A stretch of DNA of 48,156 bases, taken from Asaia bogorensis (lineage in GTDB: Bacteria; Pseudomonadota; Alphaproteobacteria; Acetobacterales; Acetobacteraceae). Position 1 is the stretch's first letter, and the number at the start of each line of letters is the position of its first letter. This document shows, in pieces, positions 35,548 to 44,112 of this stretch. The position numbers and the translations under genes were made by a program. The stretch spans positions 1-48,156 of the forward strand of contig CALQTN020000034.1 in NCBI GenBank assembly GCA_943333505.2. The letters are read 5' to 3'. The notes under the pieces were generated by a model. The model saw only the letters and a program-made list of their open reading frames with translations, was not told where the DNA came from and ran no database searches.

Positions 35548-37614
35548 GTGGCACTGTTCAACAGCATTTTCTCACGGTCGTCGTTCGAATTTCCCAGCTG
35601 GATGAGCCGGCTCGGCTTCGGTCCGGTCGTTGCGGATCGAACCGCCAATCAGATTTGGGTTGTTGGGCAGGACAGCGCGTTGGTGCTGGCCGCGAATACC
35701 TTCACCGACCCGCTCGGTCTGGCGATGACTTATCGCGCCACCTTGGCCAACGGCGCCGCATTGCCGAGCTGGCTGCGCTTTGACGCCACGACACGGCGTT
35801 TCACCGGCACCGCGCCTGGCGGAATTGGCAGCATCGATGTGCAGGTGGTGGCGACCGACACGCTGGGGCTGTCGGGCGCCGAACAATTCAAGATTTCCTT
35901 CACCGGCGGCCGTGTCGGCACCGGCGCCAAGCCTGTGCTGACCGCACAGACCCCGAACCAGATCTGGGCGGCCGGCGTTGCCAGCAGCGTCACCTTGGCA
36001 CCCAAGACCTTCACCGATCCGCAAGGTGCGGCGCTGACCTATTCAGCCAGCCTGGCCGATGGCAGCGCATTACCGGCATGGCTCACCTTCAATGCCACAA
36101 CCGGGGTATTCAGCGGCACCGATCCGGCTGGCACTGCCCCGATCAGCATCAAGGTCACCGCAACTGATACGTTGGGCCTGTCGGCGTCGGAAGTATTCTC
36201 GATTGCTCTCGCTGTCGCGCCGAAGCTCACTGTACAGACCGCCAATCAATTCTGGGTGGCCGGCAGGGCACAGACCTTTGCGCTGGCGGCCAATACGTTT
36301 GTCGACCCGCAGGGCGCTGCCCTGACCTATTCGGCAACGCTTGCTGATGGCAGCACCTTGCCCGGCTGGTTGAAATTCAACGCCGGGACCCGGAGCTTCT
36401 CGGGCATCGATCCGGCCGGCAGCCCACCCGTCACCATCAAAGTGACCGCAAGAGACACCTATGGCCTGCAATCTTCGGAAAGCTTCACATTGTCGCTTGC
36501 CGCAGCCCCGTTCGTCGCCAGCCAAACCCCGACCCAAAGCTGGGTCCAGGGCCAGCCGGTCAGTTTTATATTGCCCAAGGGCACCTTCACCGATCCGCAA
36601 GGCGCGCCATTCGCGCTCAACGCCACATTGGCAAACGGCACAGCCCTGCCTGGCTGGCTGAAATTCAACTCCATCACCGGACGCTTTACCGGCACCGAGC
36701 CGGCCGGCACGACCGGGTTCAGCATCAAAGTCACTGCGACCGATATTTATGGGCTGTCGGCGAGTGAAACCTTTGCGGTCGCCACCCCGGCCCCGGCCGG
36801 ACCAACCCCTGCGCCCGCGAGCGGCATGGTGATCAACATCACCTATGACAGCAGCACCGCTGCCGCCCCGACCGGGTTTTTCACCGCTGTTCAGGCCGCA
36901 GTGAACTTCATCAAGGCCGAGTTTACCAACCCGATCACCCTCAATCTGAAATTCGGCTATGGATCGGTCAACGGCAGCACGATGGGCGCGGGTGCGCTGG
37001 GCGCGAGCCAGACCAGCTATAATCTGGTGAACTACGCGACATTGCGCGCGGCGCTGGCGAGCCACGCCACCCAGCCCGATCAGCTCACCGCGCTGGCAAG
37101 CCTACCCGCAACATCGCCGGTTGGCGGGGCGAACTTCATCATCGCCAATGCCGAAGCCAAGGCGCTCGGGCTTGCAACCGCCAACACAAGCGGGCTCGAC
37201 GGTTCGATCGGGGTCTCGTCGCTTTACGCCATGACGTGGGACCCGAATAACCGTGCGGTCGGCGGGCTGTTTGATGCGATTGGCGTCTTGGAACATGAAA
37301 TCACCGAGGTGATGGGCCGCACCGGCTCGCTCGGGGTGAACAGCGCCGCCTACACCGCGATGGATCTGTTCCGCTATACCGGTCCCGGCGTGCGTGATCT
37401 GGTGCCGGGGGCCGGGTATTTCTCGATCGACGGACAGACCATGCTGCAAGCCTATAATAACCCGCTCAATGGCGGGGACACGGTGGACTGGGCGCCGTCA
37501 GTGGTCGGGGACTCGTTCGGCTCCGGCCGTGCCGGGGTGGCGGGGTTGGTCACCGAAGTCGATCTCAAAGCGATGAATGTGCTGGGCTACACACGGGCGT
37601 CGCTGACCTCGTAG
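35548..37614 (+). CDS. Four cadherin-like repeats with HEXXE metalloprotease-like domain
   Basis: 688 residues from GTG 35548, with GGAG 11 bp upstream. Residues about 28-119, 130-221, 225-318 and 321-412 are four copies of a dystroglycan-type cadherin-like (CADG) unit, each with NQ(I/F)W or similar near its start, TFTDPQGAALTYSA, GWLKFN..TG.FSGT and VTATDTLGLSA. A proline/alanine linker (414-425) leads to a domain opening MVINITYDSS that resembles the NF038122-type metalloprotease, with VLEHEITEVMGR (H583, E584, E587). The second metal residue is Glu where HEXXH enzymes have His. No classical signal peptide or RTX repeats are visible, so the route of export, if any, is unclear. Confidence 0.75.
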   Translation: MALFNSIFSRSSFEFPSWMSRLGFGPVVADRTANQIWVVGQDSALVLAANTFTDPLGLAMTYRATLANGAALPSWLRFDATTRRFTGTAPGGIGSIDVQVVATDTLGLSGAEQFKISFTGGRVGTGAKPVLTAQTPNQIWAAGVASSVTLAPKTFTDPQGAALTYSASLADGSALPAWLTFNATTGVFSGTDPAGTAPISIKVTATDTLGLSASEVFSIALAVAPKLTVQTANQFWVAGRAQTFALAANTFVDPQGAALTYSATLADGSTLPGWLKFNAGTRSFSGIDPAGSPPVTIKVTARDTYGLQSSESFTLSLAAAPFVASQTPTQSWVQGQPVSFILPKGTFTDPQGAPFALNATLANGTALPGWLKFNSITGRFTGTEPAGTTGFSIKVTATDIYGLSASETFAVATPAPAGPTPAPASGMVINITYDSSTAAAPTGFFTAVQAAVNFIKAEFTNPITLNLKFGYGSVNGSTMGAGALGASQTSYNLVNYATLRAALASHATQPDQLTALASLPATSPVGGANFIIANAEAKALGLATANTSGLDGSIGVSSLYAMTWDPNNRAVGGLFDAIGVLEHEITEVMGRTGSLGVNSAAYTAMDLFRYTGPGVRDLVPGAGYFSIDGQTMLQAYNNPLNGGDTVDWAPSVVGDSFGSGRAGVAGLVTEVDLKAMNVLGYTRASLTS

Positions 37615-37670
37615 TTGGCCGGCGGCGATCTGCAAAACTGTCTTGCCGGTCTTCGCCCACCGCGTAACGT

Positions 37671-40037
37671 CTATTCCGCTGCCATCCGCTTCACCGGGGC
37701 GTTCAACACCACCGGCGCCAGTTCCGCCGCGTCGAACGACGCCGCGCGCCGTTCCTGGCTGACGGTGCCGTAGAGCGTCTGGCGCTGCTGCGCCTGACGG
37801 CCAATCCGGTGGATCAGGGTTTCCATCGCATCGGGGGGGAATTCCTGCCCGTGCTCGGTGCCGGCGGCGCGGGAAATGCTTTCGTTCATCAAAGTGCCAC
37901 CAAGGTCGTTGGCACCGGCCTGCAAGCACGCCGCCGCGCCATCGGGGCCCATCTTCACCCAACTGGTCTGAATGTTCTGAATGCCGGGATGCAGCGCGAG
38001 ACGCGCGACCGAATGCATCAGCACCGCTTCACGGAAGCTCGGCCCCTTGCGCGCCTGGCCGCGCAGATACATCGGCGCTTCCATATGCACGAAGGGCAGG
38101 GGTACGAATTCGGTGAAGCCGCCAGTCGCGGACTGCAGATCGCGCAGCACCAGCAAATGCCGCGCCCAGTTGATCGACTGCTCGACATGGCCGTACATAA
38201 TGGTCGCTGTGGTGCGCAGCCCCTGGCGATGGGCGGCGCTGATCGCGGCTGACCATTCCGCCGTGTTCACCTTGTCCTTGCAGATGATGTTGCGGATTTC
38301 GTCGTCGAGAATTTCAGCCGCCGTGCCTGGCAAAGTCCCCAAGCCGGCGATCTTCAACCGCGCCAGGAATTCATCGAGCGACAGCCCAAGGGTTGCCGCG
38401 CCCTGGGTGATTTCCAGCGGCGAAAACGCGTGGATGTGCATGTCAGGGATCGCCGCCTTGATCGCCTCGCACACGCGGATATAGGTGTCGCCGGTATAAT
38501 CCGGATGGATGCCGCCTTGCAGGCACACTTCGGTCGCCCCACGCGCCCAGGCTTCCTGCGATCGGCGCACGATTTCATCGAGCGCGAGGTCATACGGCGC
38601 GCCACGCAGATGTTCGTGCTTCTTGCCTTTGGAGAACGCGCAAAAGGTGCATTTGTAGTAGCAGATATTGGTGTAGTTAATGTTGCGGTTGACGACGTAG
38701 CGGATCACCTCGCCGCTCACGGCTTTGCGCAGCGCGTCCGCAGCCTGCGTCACGTACTGATAATCAACATCGCGGGCGGCAAACAGGCGCACGAGATCCG
38801 GTTCGTCGAGCCTTTCGCCATTGGTGGCGCGATCGACGATCGCGCGCAGATCACCCGCGGCATGGCGGGCGAAAATCGCCGGGGTTTGCGGGATTTCGCG
38901 GTTGCCGGGCGCCCAGTCATCGGCGCGGGCCAAACCTTCGGCATCGATCATCCGGCGCACGGCGGTGGCGATTTTCGGCGGTGTCCAGGTATCGGCAGCC
39001 AACGCATATTCGGGGTAGATCGGCAGGCGCTGCACCAGGATTTTGCCGACATCGGCGGTGCGCTGCGCCAGCGCATCAAGCGTTGGCCACGGCGCTTCGG
39101 GGTTCACATGGTCAGGGGTCACCGGCGATACGCCACCCCAGTCATTGATGCCGGCGGCGACCAGACGTTGGTATTCATCCGGGGTCAGATTGGGGGGCGC
39201 CTGCAAATTCATCGCCGGCCCCAGGATCAGCCGCGCCGCTGCAATGGTCCACAGCAGATCGTCCAGATCGGGTTCCGCCGCATCCGCCCGCTTGGTGCCG
39301 GGCTTGGCGCGGAAATTCTGCACGATCACTTCCTGGATGTGGCCGTACGCCGCATGCAGGTCGGCGATCGCCACCAGGCTGTCGAGCCGTTCCTGCCGGG
39401 TCTCGCCAATCCCGATCAGAATCCCAGTGGTGAAGGGGATTTTGAGCTCGCCCGCCAGTCGTATGGTTTCCAGCCGCACTGCCGGAACCTTGTCGGGCGA
39501 TCCGTAATGGACCCCGCCGGGTTCACAGAGCCGCGCACTGAGCGATTCGAGCATAATCCCCTGGCTCGCGGTCACGTCCCGCAAGCCGGCCAGTTCTTCC
39601 CGCGTCATGATCCCCGGATTGGCATGCGGCAGCAGCCCGGTTTCCTTCAGCACCAGCGCACACATCGCGGTGAGATAGGCGATGGTGGAGGGGTAACCGC
39701 GTTCGGCCAGTTCCTCCGCCGCCACCCGGTAGCGCGCTTCGGGCTGGTCGCCGAGGGTGAACAACGCCTCCGTGCAGCCCGCTGCGGCCCCGGCGCGGGC
39801 AATCGCCAGCACCTCATCAGGGCTGAGATAGGCGGATTGGCCCTTCTTGGGACGCTGGGCAAAGGTGCAATAATGGCACACGTCGCGGCACAGATGCGTG
39901 AGCGGTATGAAGACTTTTCGCGAATATGAAAGGTTGCGGCCATGCCCGATGTCGCGCGACGCACCGGCCGCTTCGAGCAATTCGGGCAATGCAGAGCGGC
40001 CGATAAACGCCAAAGCGGCGGCGTGGTTGGCGGTCAT
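37671..40037 (-). CDS. fbiC: FbiC, fused CofG/CofH F420 precursor (FO) synthase
   Basis: 788 residues, two radical-SAM halves. The CofG half has the C-x3-C-x2-C cluster site THLCRDVCHYCTFA (C50, C54, C57). The CofH half has TNICYYKCTFCAFSKGK (C459, C463, C466). Together they join tyrosine and 5-amino-6-ribitylamino-uracil into FO, the deazaflavin core of F420. Fused FbiC is usual in Actinobacteria; in Proteobacteria F420 genes are patchy. GGGAG lies 6 bp before the ATG. It is divergent from an LLM-class oxidoreductase gene (start codons 87 bp apart), a user of F420. The rest of the F420 pathway (cofC, cofD, cofE) is not in the window. Confidence 0.92.
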   Translation of the reverse strand: MTANHAAALAFIGRSALPELLEAAGASRDIGHGRNLSYSRKVFIPLTHLCRDVCHYCTFAQRPKKGQSAYLSPDEVLAIARAGAAAGCTEALFTLGDQPEARYRVAAEELAERGYPSTIAYLTAMCALVLKETGLLPHANPGIMTREELAGLRDVTASQGIMLESLSARLCEPGGVHYGSPDKVPAVRLETIRLAGELKIPFTTGILIGIGETRQERLDSLVAIADLHAAYGHIQEVIVQNFRAKPGTKRADAAEPDLDDLLWTIAAARLILGPAMNLQAPPNLTPDEYQRLVAAGINDWGGVSPVTPDHVNPEAPWPTLDALAQRTADVGKILVQRLPIYPEYALAADTWTPPKIATAVRRMIDAEGLARADDWAPGNREIPQTPAIFARHAAGDLRAIVDRATNGERLDEPDLVRLFAARDVDYQYVTQAADALRKAVSGEVIRYVVNRNINYTNICYYKCTFCAFSKGKKHEHLRGAPYDLALDEIVRRSQEAWARGATEVCLQGGIHPDYTGDTYIRVCEAIKAAIPDMHIHAFSPLEITQGAATLGLSLDEFLARLKIAGLGTLPGTAAEILDDEIRNIICKDKVNTAEWSAAISAAHRQGLRTTATIMYGHVEQSINWARHLLVLRDLQSATGGFTEFVPLPFVHMEAPMYLRGQARKGPSFREAVLMHSVARLALHPGIQNIQTSWVKMGPDGAAACLQAGANDLGGTLMNESISRAAGTEHGQEFPPDAMETLIHRIGRQAQQRQTLYGTVSQERRAASFDAAELAPVVLNAPVKRMAAE

Positions 40038-40124
40038 GGTGGTCTCCCGAGCCTGTGGCTATAGTCGTTGGCCTATGGTGGGATGATCCGCCACGATGCG
40101 CAATGCATAGAGGGAGATAGCGGC

Positions 40125-41072
40125 ATGCAATACGGGTTCAACGCACCCACCGCCGGAGCACTGTCGGCGCCAGACTCGCTCATCAAGCTCGCTCAGGGCG
40201 GCGAGGCGATGGGGTTCGACTACGCCACCTTCTCCGATCACGTCGTCATCCCCAACGCGATCCACGCGACCTACCCGTATTCCGAAACCGGTGAATTCCC
40301 CGGTGGCGCGGCAGGCCCCCGCCATGAACAACTGACCGAGGTCGCCTTCGTCGCCGGTGCCACCAAAACCCTGCGGCTGGTGCTGTCGGTGATGGTGGTG
40401 CCGCATCGGCCGGCGGTCTTGGCGGCGAAAGTGTTGTCCACCATCGACGTGCTGTCCGGCGGCCGTCTGGTGGTTGGCATTGGCGCTGGCTGGATGGAGG
40501 AAGAATTCACCGCGCTGCAAACCGAGGATTTCGCCGCGCGTGGCGTGGTGACCGATGAATACCTCGACGCGTTCCGGGTGCTGTGGACCCAGGCCAACCC
40601 GCGTTTCGCCGGCAAATACGTCCAGTTCAGCGATATTTCGTTCGAGCCCAAGCCGGTGCAAACCCCGCTGCCAATCTGGATCGGCGGCGAAAGCGGCCCG
40701 GCCCTGCGCCGCACCGCGCGTATTGGTGATGGCTGGTACCCGATCGGCACCAACCCGGCATTTCCACTCGACAGCCTGGCGCGCTTCAAAGCAGCCGTCG
40801 CGCGGTTGCGGGCGATGACCGAGAAGGCCGGGCGCGATCCGGCATCTGTGGCGCTCGCCTATCGGGTGTCGCGTCTGGGCCAGCCGGCCGCCAAGGCGGG
40901 CGATGGGGAGCACAAGCTGTTCACCGGTGATGATGCGCAGGTGGCGGCTGATATTGCCTCGCTGCGGGCCGCCGGGGTGTCGTTTATGGATTTCGGCTTT
41001 GCTGGCGGGAATGCGGATGCGATGTTGGAGACGATGAAGCGGTTTAAGGATCAGGTTTTGCCGCAGGCGTAA
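40125..41072 (+). CDS. LLM-class F420-dependent oxidoreductase
   Basis: 315 residues from ATG 40125 (GAGGGAGA upstream). It has the luciferase-like barrel: ALSAPDSLIKLAQGGEAMGFDYATFSDHVVIP, VMVVPHRPAVLAAKVLSTIDVLSGGRLVVGIGAGWMEEEF (the phosphate-binding loop typical of the F420 branch), and PIWIGGESGPALRRTARIGDGWYP. The probable cofactor is F420, supported by the divergent fbiC. Substrate unknown. A 57-bp longer frame lacks a ribosome site and is not used. Confidence 0.85.
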   Translation: MQYGFNAPTAGALSAPDSLIKLAQGGEAMGFDYATFSDHVVIPNAIHATYPYSETGEFPGGAAGPRHEQLTEVAFVAGATKTLRLVLSVMVVPHRPAVLAAKVLSTIDVLSGGRLVVGIGAGWMEEEFTALQTEDFAARGVVTDEYLDAFRVLWTQANPRFAGKYVQFSDISFEPKPVQTPLPIWIGGESGPALRRTARIGDGWYPIGTNPAFPLDSLARFKAAVARLRAMTEKAGRDPASVALAYRVSRLGQPAAKAGDGEHKLFTGDDAQVAADIASLRAAGVSFMDFGFAGGNADAMLETMKRFKDQVLPQA

Positions 41073-41082
41073 GGGAGGGGTG

Positions 41083-41217
41083 TTCTTTTTGTGAACAAAA
41101 AGAACCAAAAAAACTTTTTATGACTCTGTTGCCGTTGGCGTGGGATTGCGGTGAGTTCCCACGCCAACGGCACCAAAGTAGGAAGTTTTTTTGCTTCTTT
41201 GTTTTCAAACAAAGAAG
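41083..41217. repeat. Nested palindromic repeat element (copy 2)
   Basis: Outer pieces 41083-41104 (perfect 10-bp arms about GA) and 41194-41217 (perfect 11-bp arms about TC) flank a central 15-bp perfect stem: GCCGTTGGCGTGGGA at 41131-41145 with TCCCACGCCAACGGC at 41157-41171. AAAAAAACTT and AAGTTTTTTT link the parts, so the whole unit folds on itself. Same family as 257-314 and 43951-44032. It fills the gap between two F420-type oxidoreductase genes and could stop or attenuate transcription between them. Confidence 0.8.
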
Positions 41218-41251
41218 ATTCCTCCTTGATTTTTCTTAAGGGAGCAAAAAA

Positions 41252-42289
41252 ATGAAACTAGGTATCACCCTCTCCATGGGCGGCGCCAAACCGCGCCTCA
41301 ACATGGAAACCGTTCTTGAAGCCGAACGCCTGGGCTTCGACAAAGTCTGGACTGGCGAGGCCTATTCCACCGACGCGGTCACCCCGGTCGCCTGGGTGCT
41401 GGCGCAAACGACCAGGATCAAGGCCGGCACCGGCATCATGCAGATGAATGCGCGCACGCCGGCTTGTGCGGCGATGACGGCGATGACCTTGCAGGCGCTT
41501 TCCGGCAACCGCTTCATGTGCGGCGTCGGCCCGTCTGGCCCGCAGGTGATTGAGGGTTGGCACGGCCAGGCGTTCGGCAAGCCTTTGGCCCGCGCCCGCG
41601 AATACATCACCATCATCCGGGCGATCATGGCGCGCGAAAAGCCCTTGGTGTTCCATGGCGAGCACTACGAAATTCCCTATGCCGGGCCTGATGCATCTGG
41701 CCTGGGCAAGCCGCTGCGCAGCATCGTGCATGCCGAACCGGGGATGCCGTTCTACACGGCGTCGATCATGCCGGCGGGCTTGCGGCTGGCGGGCGAAATC
41801 TCCGATGGCACCATCCCGATTTTCATGTCCCCGGAAGCCGAAAGCGCCGTGTCGGGGCCGATCCTCGAAGGCATGAAAAAGGCCGGGCGCGGCAGCGATC
41901 TTTCCGGGTTCGACATCGCCCCGCACGTCAAAATCAAAATGGGCGATCTGGCGGCGTGTCGCGATGCGGTGCGCCCGGAACTCGCGCTTTACATTGGCGG
42001 CATGGGCGCGCGCGGCAAGAACTACTACAATGACTATGCGAAACGTCTGGGCTATGCCGATGCCGCAGTGAAGATCCAGGACCTTTATCTCGACGGCAAG
42101 AAAGACGCCGCCGCGGCCGAGGTGCCTGACAGCCTGATCGACGAGATCGCGCTGGTTGGCTCCGCCGATCGCATCAAGGGCCGCCTGCAGGATTGGAAAG
42201 CGATTTCCCGCGATGGCCGCGTCGGCACCATGGTGCTGACCGGCGCCACGGTTGAAGCGATGCGGGTGGTGGCGGAGGCTGTGCTTTAG
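41252..42289 (+). CDS. LLM-class F420-dependent oxidoreductase, second
   Basis: 345 residues, ATG 41252 with AAGGGAG 8 bp upstream. MKLGITLSMGGAKPRLNMETVLEAERLGFDKVWTGE is a luciferase-like start; IKAGTGIMQMNARTPACAAMTAMTLQALSGNRFMCGVGPSGPQVIEGWHG has the branch typical of F420-using methylene-tetrahydromethanopterin reductase-like enzymes. A PYAGPDASGLGKPLRS insert is also family-like. It is only distantly similar to the oxidoreductase encoded just upstream, so the two are not a recent duplication. The substrate is unknown; F420 use is inferred from family and from fbiC nearby. Confidence 0.85.
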   Translation: MKLGITLSMGGAKPRLNMETVLEAERLGFDKVWTGEAYSTDAVTPVAWVLAQTTRIKAGTGIMQMNARTPACAAMTAMTLQALSGNRFMCGVGPSGPQVIEGWHGQAFGKPLARAREYITIIRAIMAREKPLVFHGEHYEIPYAGPDASGLGKPLRSIVHAEPGMPFYTASIMPAGLRLAGEISDGTIPIFMSPEAESAVSGPILEGMKKAGRGSDLSGFDIAPHVKIKMGDLAACRDAVRPELALYIGGMGARGKNYYNDYAKRLGYADAAVKIQDLYLDGKKDAAAAEVPDSLIDEIALVGSADRIKGRLQDWKAISRDGRVGTMVLTGATVEAMRVVAEAVL

Positions 42290-42311
42290 GCTTGCGATCA
42301 ACGGTTGCTTT

Positions 42312-42350
42312 CTCCCGCATTTACACCCCACGATGGGCAAAATGCGGGAG
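42312..42350 (+). promoter_or_regulatory. Leader hairpin covering the ribosome site of the next gene
   Basis: CTCCCGCATTT (42312-42322) pairs perfectly with AAATGCGGGAG (42340-42350) around a 17-base loop. The right arm contains the GGGAG part of GGGAGGAAGAACC, the ribosome site 8 bp before ATG 42359. Folded, it would hide the site. No T-run follows, so a terminator is unlikely. Regulation is inferred from position. Confidence 0.5.
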
Positions 42351-42358
42351 GAAGAACC

Positions 42359-43939
42359 ATGGTACCAAATCGTCCAATCATCAGCGCCGCTTTGGCTGTT
42401 CTATTGGTGGCAACTGCCGGATCGGCCGACGCGCGCAGCCTGACGATGGCGGTGGCGAGCGATGTGACCTCGCTCGATCCGCATTTCCATAATACGGCGA
42501 TCAATCACGCAACAGGCGACCATATCTACGAACCGCTGACTTTTCAGGATGCGACCGGCAAAGTGATCCCACTTTTGGCCAAGTCGTACAAGTTGATCGA
42601 CGACCAGACCTGGGAGTTCGAGATTCATGCCGGGGTGAGCTTCCATGATGGCACGCCGCTCGATCCGGAGGACGTGGCTTTCACCGTCGCCCGCATCCCG
42701 TCGGTCAAGGGCCCAAGCTCGTATTCGCATTTTACCGAATCGGTGGTGGCGATGGAGCGGATTGATGCGACGAAATTCCGCCTCAAGACCCGTTTCCCCG
42801 ATCCGTTCCTACCCCTGAACCTGGCGGGGGCCAAGATCCTCAGCCGCAGCATCCACAAGGACGCCGCAACCACCGATTTCAACAGCGGCAAGCTGGCGAT
42901 CGGGACCGGGCCTTACAAATTCGTCAGCTATAATCGCAATGACCGGCTGGTTCTTCAGCGCAATGACCAGTGGTGGGGCCAACGCGACAAGACCACCGCC
43001 CAGCCATGGGATGATGTGATCATCCGCCCGATCAGCAATGACGCATCGCGTATGGCGGCGCTGCTATCCGATGAAGTCGATATGATCGACCGCGTGCCAC
43101 CCGATGATCTCGACCGCATCCGCAGCGACGCCAAGCTCAAACTTTTCAGCGTGCGCGGGCATCAGGTGTCGTATCTGTTTCCCGACTCAACGCGGGACAT
43201 ATTGCCGCTGACCTTCGACAAGAAGGGCAACAAGCTCACCGCCAATCCGCTGAAGGACCGCCGGGTACGCGAAGCTATTTCGCTGGCGATCAACCGTCAG
43301 GCGATTGCGGACACCATCATGCGCGGCGGGGCCTTTCCAGCGGACCAGATGGTGGCGCCCGGCGCTATTGGCCGCGACGACAGCCTGCCCGAACTGAAGT
43401 TCGACCTCGCCCGCGCCAAGGCGCTGTTGGCCGAGGCGGGTTATCCGGATGGCTGGAAGTGGACCATCGTGGTACCCAACGGGCTATTTCCCGGCGATAC
43501 CAAAATCGCCCAGGCGGTGGCGCAGATGCTGACCAGGGTCGGGATCGAAACGCAACTCGAAACCTTCGTCAACGCGATGTTCATCCCCAAAATCAACGCC
43601 CGCGAACATCCGATGTTCATGATGAGCTATCTGTCATCGACCAGCCTGACGGTGCTGCGGTCGGTCTGGATCAGCAAGGGCAGCGGCGAGGGCAACGGCG
43701 TCGCCAATCGGATGAATTATGCCAATCCGGAGCTTGACCGGACCTTCCTCGGCGCGGTTACCCGTATGAACGATGCCCAGCGCAACGCCGAACTGGCCCG
43801 CGCGATGCGGATCGGGATTGAAGATATGGCGACCATTCCGGTGATGTTTGCCGGCTATAACTGGGCGACGCGACGCGGCAAGGTGGAGTTTGAGGCCAAT
43901 GTGCTTGGGTTTACCCAGGCGATGTTGGCGCGGCCGTAG
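42359..43939 (+). CDS. ABC solute-binding protein, family 5 (peptide/opine type)
   Basis: 526 residues from ATG 42359, with GGGAGGA 8 bp upstream. A signal peptide (ISAALAVLLVATAGSADA) precedes SLTMAVASDVTSLDPHF, the family 5 start. YEPLTF, LAKSYKLIDDQTWEFEIHAGVSFHDGTPLDPEDVAFT and ELKFDLARAKALLAEAGYPDGW are further family marks. It binds oligopeptides, dipeptides or related solutes in the periplasm. No permease or ATPase genes of an Opp/Dpp system are adjacent, so it is an orphan and may serve a transporter encoded elsewhere. Confidence 0.85.
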   Translation: MVPNRPIISAALAVLLVATAGSADARSLTMAVASDVTSLDPHFHNTAINHATGDHIYEPLTFQDATGKVIPLLAKSYKLIDDQTWEFEIHAGVSFHDGTPLDPEDVAFTVARIPSVKGPSSYSHFTESVVAMERIDATKFRLKTRFPDPFLPLNLAGAKILSRSIHKDAATTDFNSGKLAIGTGPYKFVSYNRNDRLVLQRNDQWWGQRDKTTAQPWDDVIIRPISNDASRMAALLSDEVDMIDRVPPDDLDRIRSDAKLKLFSVRGHQVSYLFPDSTRDILPLTFDKKGNKLTANPLKDRRVREAISLAINRQAIADTIMRGGAFPADQMVAPGAIGRDDSLPELKFDLARAKALLAEAGYPDGWKWTIVVPNGLFPGDTKIAQAVAQMLTRVGIETQLETFVNAMFIPKINAREHPMFMMSYLSSTSLTVLRSVWISKGSGEGNGVANRMNYANPELDRTFLGAVTRMNDAQRNAELARAMRIGIEDMATIPVMFAGYNWATRRGKVEFEANVLGFTQAMLARP

Positions 43940-43950
43940 GGGAAGGCAGC

Positions 43951-44032
43951 AGGTCCTTTTGTGAACAAAAAGACCTTTTGATGCGTGTTGCCGTTGGCTT
44001 GGGATTGCGAAATGACCCGAGCCAACGGCAAC
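43951..44032. repeat. Palindromic repeat (copy 3)
   Basis: AGGTCCTTTTGTGAACAAAA (43951-43970) continues to AGACC and repeats the AAAAAG palindrome with one mismatch. GTTGCCGTTGGCTTGGG (43987-44003) pairs with CCCGAGCCAACGGCAAC (44016-44032) with one mismatch. Same architecture as 41083-41217, without the closing AAAGAAG box. It follows the solute-binding protein gene by 12 bp. Confidence 0.75.
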
Positions 44033-44050
44033 ACAGTAATCTGAGAGCCG

Positions 44051-44110
44051 GATGACCGCTGATAGTCATAAACATCATCCGTCCAATCGAAGCCGATTGG
44101 ACGGATGATG
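44051..44110. repeat. Hairpin between convergent genes, with GATGACCGCTGATAG motif
   Basis: CATCATCCGTCCAATCG (44073-44089) pairs perfectly with CGATTGGACGGATGATG (44094-44110) over a 4-base loop. Just before it, GATGACCGCTGATAG (44051-44065) is identical to 47943-47957 at the other side of the kinase/regulator pair. The hairpin starts 3 bp after the response-regulator stop and could end its transcript, although the minus strand offers only a short T-run (TTT). Confidence 0.65.
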
Positions 44111-44112
44111 AT

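Noticed and set aside
38430-39929. 499-codon plus-strand frame opposite fbiC
   Set aside because: No recognisable domain; fbiC on the minus strand has both radical-SAM sites and the right length.
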